IMG/VR virus record: IMGVR_UViG_3300044644_000283
Span: 1-64,000 of that record
From: a virus
Direction: 5' to 3' (one strand)
DNA: 64,000 bases
Part shown: positions 60,723 to 64,000 of the stretch, in pieces
How the letters are laid out: each line of letters opens with the position of its first letter
Numbering within the stretch: position 1 is the first letter of the stretch
Program-made: the position numbers and the translations under genes
Notes under the pieces: generated by a model
What the model saw: only the letters and a program-made list of their open reading frames with translations
Database searches by the model: none
What the model was told of the DNA's origin: nothing

Positions 60723-63700
60723 ATGGCAAAGTTTTCAGACGCGCAGATACGCGCCTATGTAGAAGCAAACATAGATAACCCTGCGGCTATTGCTGAAGCT
60801 GCTTCTGCCGCTGGCATATCTGTAGCTGACTTGTCCCGTGCCACGGGTTTCTCTGCCGCTGATATTAACGGTTACTTTGGTAATGCCGGTGTATCTATTT
60901 CCGCTCCAGATAATTCTGCGGCTGAACGTGCGGCTGCTGCACAGGCTGCTAATGAAGCCGCATGGGCTAAACAACAAGCCGAGAACGAAAGATTGTGGGC
61001 TGCACAACAAGCTGAAAATGAACGCAAATGGGCGGAGCAACAAGCTGCTGCTGCTGCCGCTGCTCGTCAAGCCGCTGCTGCACAGGCCGCTGCTGATAAA
61101 GCCGCTGCGGAAGCTGCCGCCCGTGAGGAAGCCGCCAGAACTGCTGCCCAACAAGCTGCCGCTAAACGTGCCGCTGATGCTGCGGCTGCGGCTCAAGCTG
61201 CTGCGGATAAAGCGAAAGCAGATGCGGCTGCACAACAAAAAGCTGCGGCTGACGCTGCTGCTAAGGCGCAGGCTGAGGCCCAAGCCAAAGCCCAAGCAGA
61301 TGCTCAGGCTAAGGCACAAGCCGATGCACAAGCAAAGGCGCAAGCGGATGCTGCCGCCAAGGCTCAGGCAGATGCTCAAGCGAAGGCGCAGGCTGACGCA
61401 GCTAAAGCAGCCACGCAAGCCGCAGGTATTGCGTCTTTACCAGCCGCTGCCCCAAAAGTTTCTAATGCTGATATTGTGGGTTGGTTTAAAGATAACCCTG
61501 ATGCCGATGCCGCCGCAATTAGCCAAGCCATGAAGGCAGCTAATGTTACTGGGGATCAGGTATCTCAAGCCTTGGTTGGTAACAAAGACGCTGCTCAACA
61601 ATATCTAACAGCCCAAATCCTTTCCCAAGGCACAACTAGCCAGTGGAAGGGCGAAGGTCAGGGATCTGCTGAAAAGAACGCAGCAGACATGGCTAAAATT
61701 TTGGCTGACACTGGCATTACAGATATTGGTCAGTTTGGCAAAGTCACGACAAAAGTCGATGCCGCCGTTATCCCGCAGTATGAATCCGTACAAAAGGGTT
61801 ACGACAACGAAGGCAACATGATTGTTGAGAACAAGATTGTTGGCTATGTAGACCAGAACGGCAAAGCTGTAGATCCCAACTTAGTCAAGGCTGATACCAT
61901 TTGGACTGGCGGCGAGAGCGGCCAAGCTGAGACTGTTTACACGGCCCCTGTTGGTACAAAAGAAGTATTTGGCAACAAAGCTACAGGTCAAGCCGTAGCT
62001 GAAACATACGGTGAGCGTCAGACTGGCAACGCCTTTGGCGGCACATATTCAGGCGAAGGCAACACTGGTTATCGGGTGCAGTTTGATGCGTCTGGTAAGC
62101 CAATCTTCTACACAACGCAGGCATCTAGTAGCGACATTGGCGACCTTGCGCCTATGTTGGCTATTGCCTCGTTCATCCCTGCCTTGGCTCCATTTGCTCA
62201 AGCCATTAACGCTGCAATTGCGATTGATCGTGGTGACGTTCTGGGTGGTATTGCGTCGTTGGCAGGCGTGTCCGGCATGTCTGAAGTTTCTACGGGACTG
62301 AAGGTTGTAAATGCTTTAGAGAAAGGCGATGCTATGGGCATCGTCGGGGCGCTAATGTCTGACCCAAGTCTGGGTAAGCTTGCATCCAACACTATGATTG
62401 CAGACGGCATTTCATTTGCCGACGCAGGCAACACGCTTAAGGTTGTTGATAATTTAAACAAAGGCAATCTGGTTGGTGCGATTAGCACAGCCGGTGAAAT
62501 GGCTGGCAGTTCTGATGTCAAGACAGCCGCAGCCGGTGTTAATTTGGTTAATGCCATTCAAAGTGGTGACGTAACTAAAATTGCTAACGCAGCAGGCAAT
62601 TTAAACAACATCGTCAACTCAACCAACAACGTAGTCAACCAATTAAAAGACTCTGGTTTAGTGGATAAGAGTGCAAACACTAACATCCAAAATCTGTTGG
62701 ATGATATGTTAACGGTCGATGCCTCTGGTGCTAAAGACATTAACGCTGCCGCTCAGTTTGCTGCGGAGTCTGGTTACAACAAGTTTACGTTTGATGGCAA
62801 CACCTACACGTTAAACAACAATAACGCAGAAAACACAATTGCTCAGTTAGAGGCGGATGCACTAAAAACTAACACTGCTAACAATTTAGCTGGTGGAGAA
62901 TTTGATGGCGTAGATGCAGCTATCGCCGCCAATACCAAGGCAAACAATACAGTTATTGGCAATGCAGAGGCTAACGATCTAACGGAAGCTATGGCTTTAG
63001 CCAAAGCCCGCAACCCAACGGGTACATCATTTACTTTTGGTGGCAATACTTACACCATGGGTACTTCAGATGCCGCTGTAACCCAAGCTTTAAACGCCGC
63101 TCAGTCACAAGCTGCCACCCAAGATTTAAACAACAGCATTGCAAATGCTGGCTCTCGTTCTGAGGCGTTTAAACTTGCCCGTGAAAGTTTGGGTTCTGGC
63201 AAAACGTTTACATACAACGGACAAACTTACAGTACCAGCACAGCCGATGAACAAATTGCCGCTTTAAACAAATCCAATTTATCAACTAATACAGCAGCAT
63301 CCTCTCAGACTGCCGCCCGTAGTGTGGGCGCAATTAGCGAAGCAGATGCTGTGGCTCAAGCAATTAGTGACACTAATCTGGCAAATATGTCACCTCAGAT
63401 GCGTGCAATTGTGCAGGCACAGAATGACATGGCTGCCAGAGATAAAGCTGCACGCGACACAGCAGCACTGTTAGCCAACAAAGTGTTTGCTGCGGATGAT
63501 CTGCAAGTAGATGCTATGGGCAATACAGTGTCGGGCAGTATGAATTTGGCTGACAATAATTCCATTACTGGAAAGATTAACACCACGGCTGGAAAGATTG
63601 TCCAGCAAGGTTTGTCTAACCTTGCACAAGCTGGTGGTGAGTTTGTGCAAAGTGTTGGTTATACGGGTTCTGCGTTAGGGTTAACTGGTGCGGAAAACGC

Positions 63701-64000
63701 TTTAACCAAAGCTGGTAGTGCTGCCGTTAAGATTGGCGAAGATCTTCAATTGGCTTCTGTTAACGAAGCTAACGCCAATGTTGTCAATGCAATTGCCAAC
63801 GCAGATGGGTTTGGGGCCAAAGTTATTGCAGGCGCTAAGGCTATTCTTCAAAATCCTCAGTCAGCCAACATGGCGGTTATTGAGATCTTGCAGGAAGCTT
63901 TACCTCTTGGTGCAGCTTCTAAAGTGTTCTCGCTGGCCGGTAAATGGGCTGCGGTTGGTACTGACGTAGCTTTAAACGCCATTGAGTCCGGCGGAGCAGC
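60723..64000 (+). CDS. Giant Ala-rich internal virion protein, 3' cut by window edge
   Basis: Open to the right edge, 1092 codons visible. It starts right after TAAGG-GTTTAAAC. A helical module at the N-terminus (residues about 5-53, IRAYVEANIDNPAAIAEAAS) recurs near residue 247. An Ala/Gln/Lys/Asp coiled block lies at about nt 60920-61430. Beyond it are a hydrophobic patch (DLAPMLAIASFIPALAPFAQ) and Asn/Ala-rich repeats with short FTFGGNTYTM-like units. Likely an ejection protein. Confidence 0.85.
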   Translation, partial: MAKFSDAQIRAYVEANIDNPAAIAEAASAAGISVADLSRATGFSAADINGYFGNAGVSISAPDNSAAERAAAAQAANEAAWAKQQAENERLWAAQQAENERKWAEQQAAAAAAARQAAAAQAAADKAAAEAAAREEAARTAAQQAAAKRAADAAAAAQAAADKAKADAAAQQKAAADAAAKAQAEAQAKAQADAQAKAQADAQAKAQADAAAKAQADAQAKAQADAAKAATQAAGIASLPAAAPKVSNADIVGWFKDNPDADAAAISQAMKAANVTGDQVSQALVGNKDAAQQYLTAQILSQGTTSQWKGEGQGSAEKNAADMAKILADTGITDIGQFGKVTTKVDAAVIPQYESVQKGYDNEGNMIVENKIVGYVDQNGKAVDPNLVKADTIWTGGESGQAETVYTAPVGTKEVFGNKATGQAVAETYGERQTGNAFGGTYSGEGNTGYRVQFDASGKPIFYTTQASSSDIGDLAPMLAIASFIPALAPFAQAINAAIAIDRGDVLGGIASLAGVSGMSEVSTGLKVVNALEKGDAMGIVGALMSDPSLGKLASNTMIADGISFADAGNTLKVVDNLNKGNLVGAISTAGEMAGSSDVKTAAAGVNLVNAIQSGDVTKIANAAGNLNNIVNSTNNVVNQLKDSGLVDKSANTNIQNLLDDMLTVDASGAKDINAAAQFAAESGYNKFTFDGNTYTLNNNNAENTIAQLEADALKTNTANNLAGGEFDGVDAAIAANTKANNTVIGNAEANDLTEAMALAKARNPTGTSFTFGGNTYTMGTSDAAVTQALNAAQSQAATQDLNNSIANAGSRSEAFKLARESLGSGKTFTYNGQTYSTSTADEQIAALNKSNLSTNTAASSQTAARSVGAISEADAVAQAISDTNLANMSPQMRAIVQAQNDMAARDKAARDTAALLANKVFAADDLQVDAMGNTVSGSMNLADNNSITGKINTTAGKIVQQGLSNLAQAGGEFVQSVGYTGSALGLTGAENALTKAGSAAVKIGEDLQLASVNEANANVVNAIANADGFGAKVIAGAKAILQNPQSANMAVIEILQEALPLGAASKVFSLAGKWAAVGTDVALNAIESGGA
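60920..61430 (+). repeat. GCN-rich low-complexity repeat (AQAKAQAD-type)
   Basis: Near-periodic codons for Ala-Gln-Ala-Lys-Ala-Gln-Ala-Asp units, predicted long helix. It parallels the block at 505-1165 in the other edge gene. Confidence 0.85.

Larger units (their letters stand above)
2390..63174. repeat. Dispersed palindromic octamer GTTTAAAC, at least 46 copies
   Basis: Hand-counted starts include 2390, 2972, 4998, 6287, 7420, 7699, 8599, 8812, 10505, 12430, 14365, 14985, 16031, 16364, 17166, 17822, 18285, 20315, 20357, 22352, 23274, 24073, 24399, 24438, 25136, 26001, 26190, 26775, 27460, 27912, 28308, 30184, 31348, 31512, 31542, 31585, 34809, 35688, 39338, 41026, 41843, 43722, 48509, 56700, 60715 and 63167. 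About one copy is expected by chance in 64 kb. 26 lie between 14 and 31.6 kb. The variant GTTTACAC is also frequent (for example 95, 1581, 17290, 17324, 31642, 33052). Confidence 0.9.

Overview
The window reads as most of a tailed-phage genome, very probably a podovirus of a proteobacterial (likely freshwater betaproteobacterial) host. It has small and large terminase, a P22-type portal, scaffold, HK97-fold capsid protein, short-tail connector proteins, a P22 gp10-like tail protein, and several very long internal (ejection) proteins. There is no tape measure, tail tube or sheath. No integrase, DNA polymerase or RNA polymerase is visible. The host assignment is inference from gene content. Both window edges cut Ala-rich virion genes of the same kind, so the genome is probably circularly permuted and somewhat larger than 64 kb.

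Layout: (1) 0-14 kb, rightward: internal virion/ejectosome genes ending in a 2834-residue polyvalent protein that carries zinc-peptidase-like, ADP-ribosyltransferase-like, ParB-like and LPD38-like regions. (2) 14-19.7 kb, leftward: tightly overlapping small early genes with SSB-like protein, DUF1071 annealing protein and PD-(D/E)XK exonuclease. (3) 19.7-24.4 kb, rightward: RusA resolvase, a 660-bp non-coding region with a self-standing promoter/structured RNA/terminator unit, then HNH nuclease and T7-type primase-helicase. (4) 24.4-30.2 kb, leftward: accessory operon centred on a CobS-like AAA+ ATPase, an HELLH metallopeptidase-like protein and a vWA protein (a split CobT), plus a SprT-like protein that has lost its HExxH. 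(5) 30.2-30.7 kb: divergent control region with a strong leftward promoter and three DnaA boxes, a likely origin. (6) 30.7-64 kb, rightward late genes: terminase, LexA-like DNA-binding protein, portal, GroES-like protein, scaffold, capsid, connector and small basic proteins, a large set of tail-fibre and Gly-rich adhesin paralogues, lysis genes, tail protein gp10-like, and the first giant internal virion protein, open at the window edge.

How it fits together: recombination functions (exonuclease, annealing protein, SSB-like, RusA) and a primase-helicase without a visible polymerase suggest replication with the host replisome, in line with the DnaA boxes. The virion would inject large enzymatic proteins through a short tail. 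The most striking genome-wide signal is the palindromic octamer GTTTAAAC, which I count at least 46 times (about one is expected by chance), together with the variant GTTTACAC. It is densest in the early region and sits in coding DNA in several reading frames, next to start codons, in perfect 16-bp palindromes and flanking a candidate operator.
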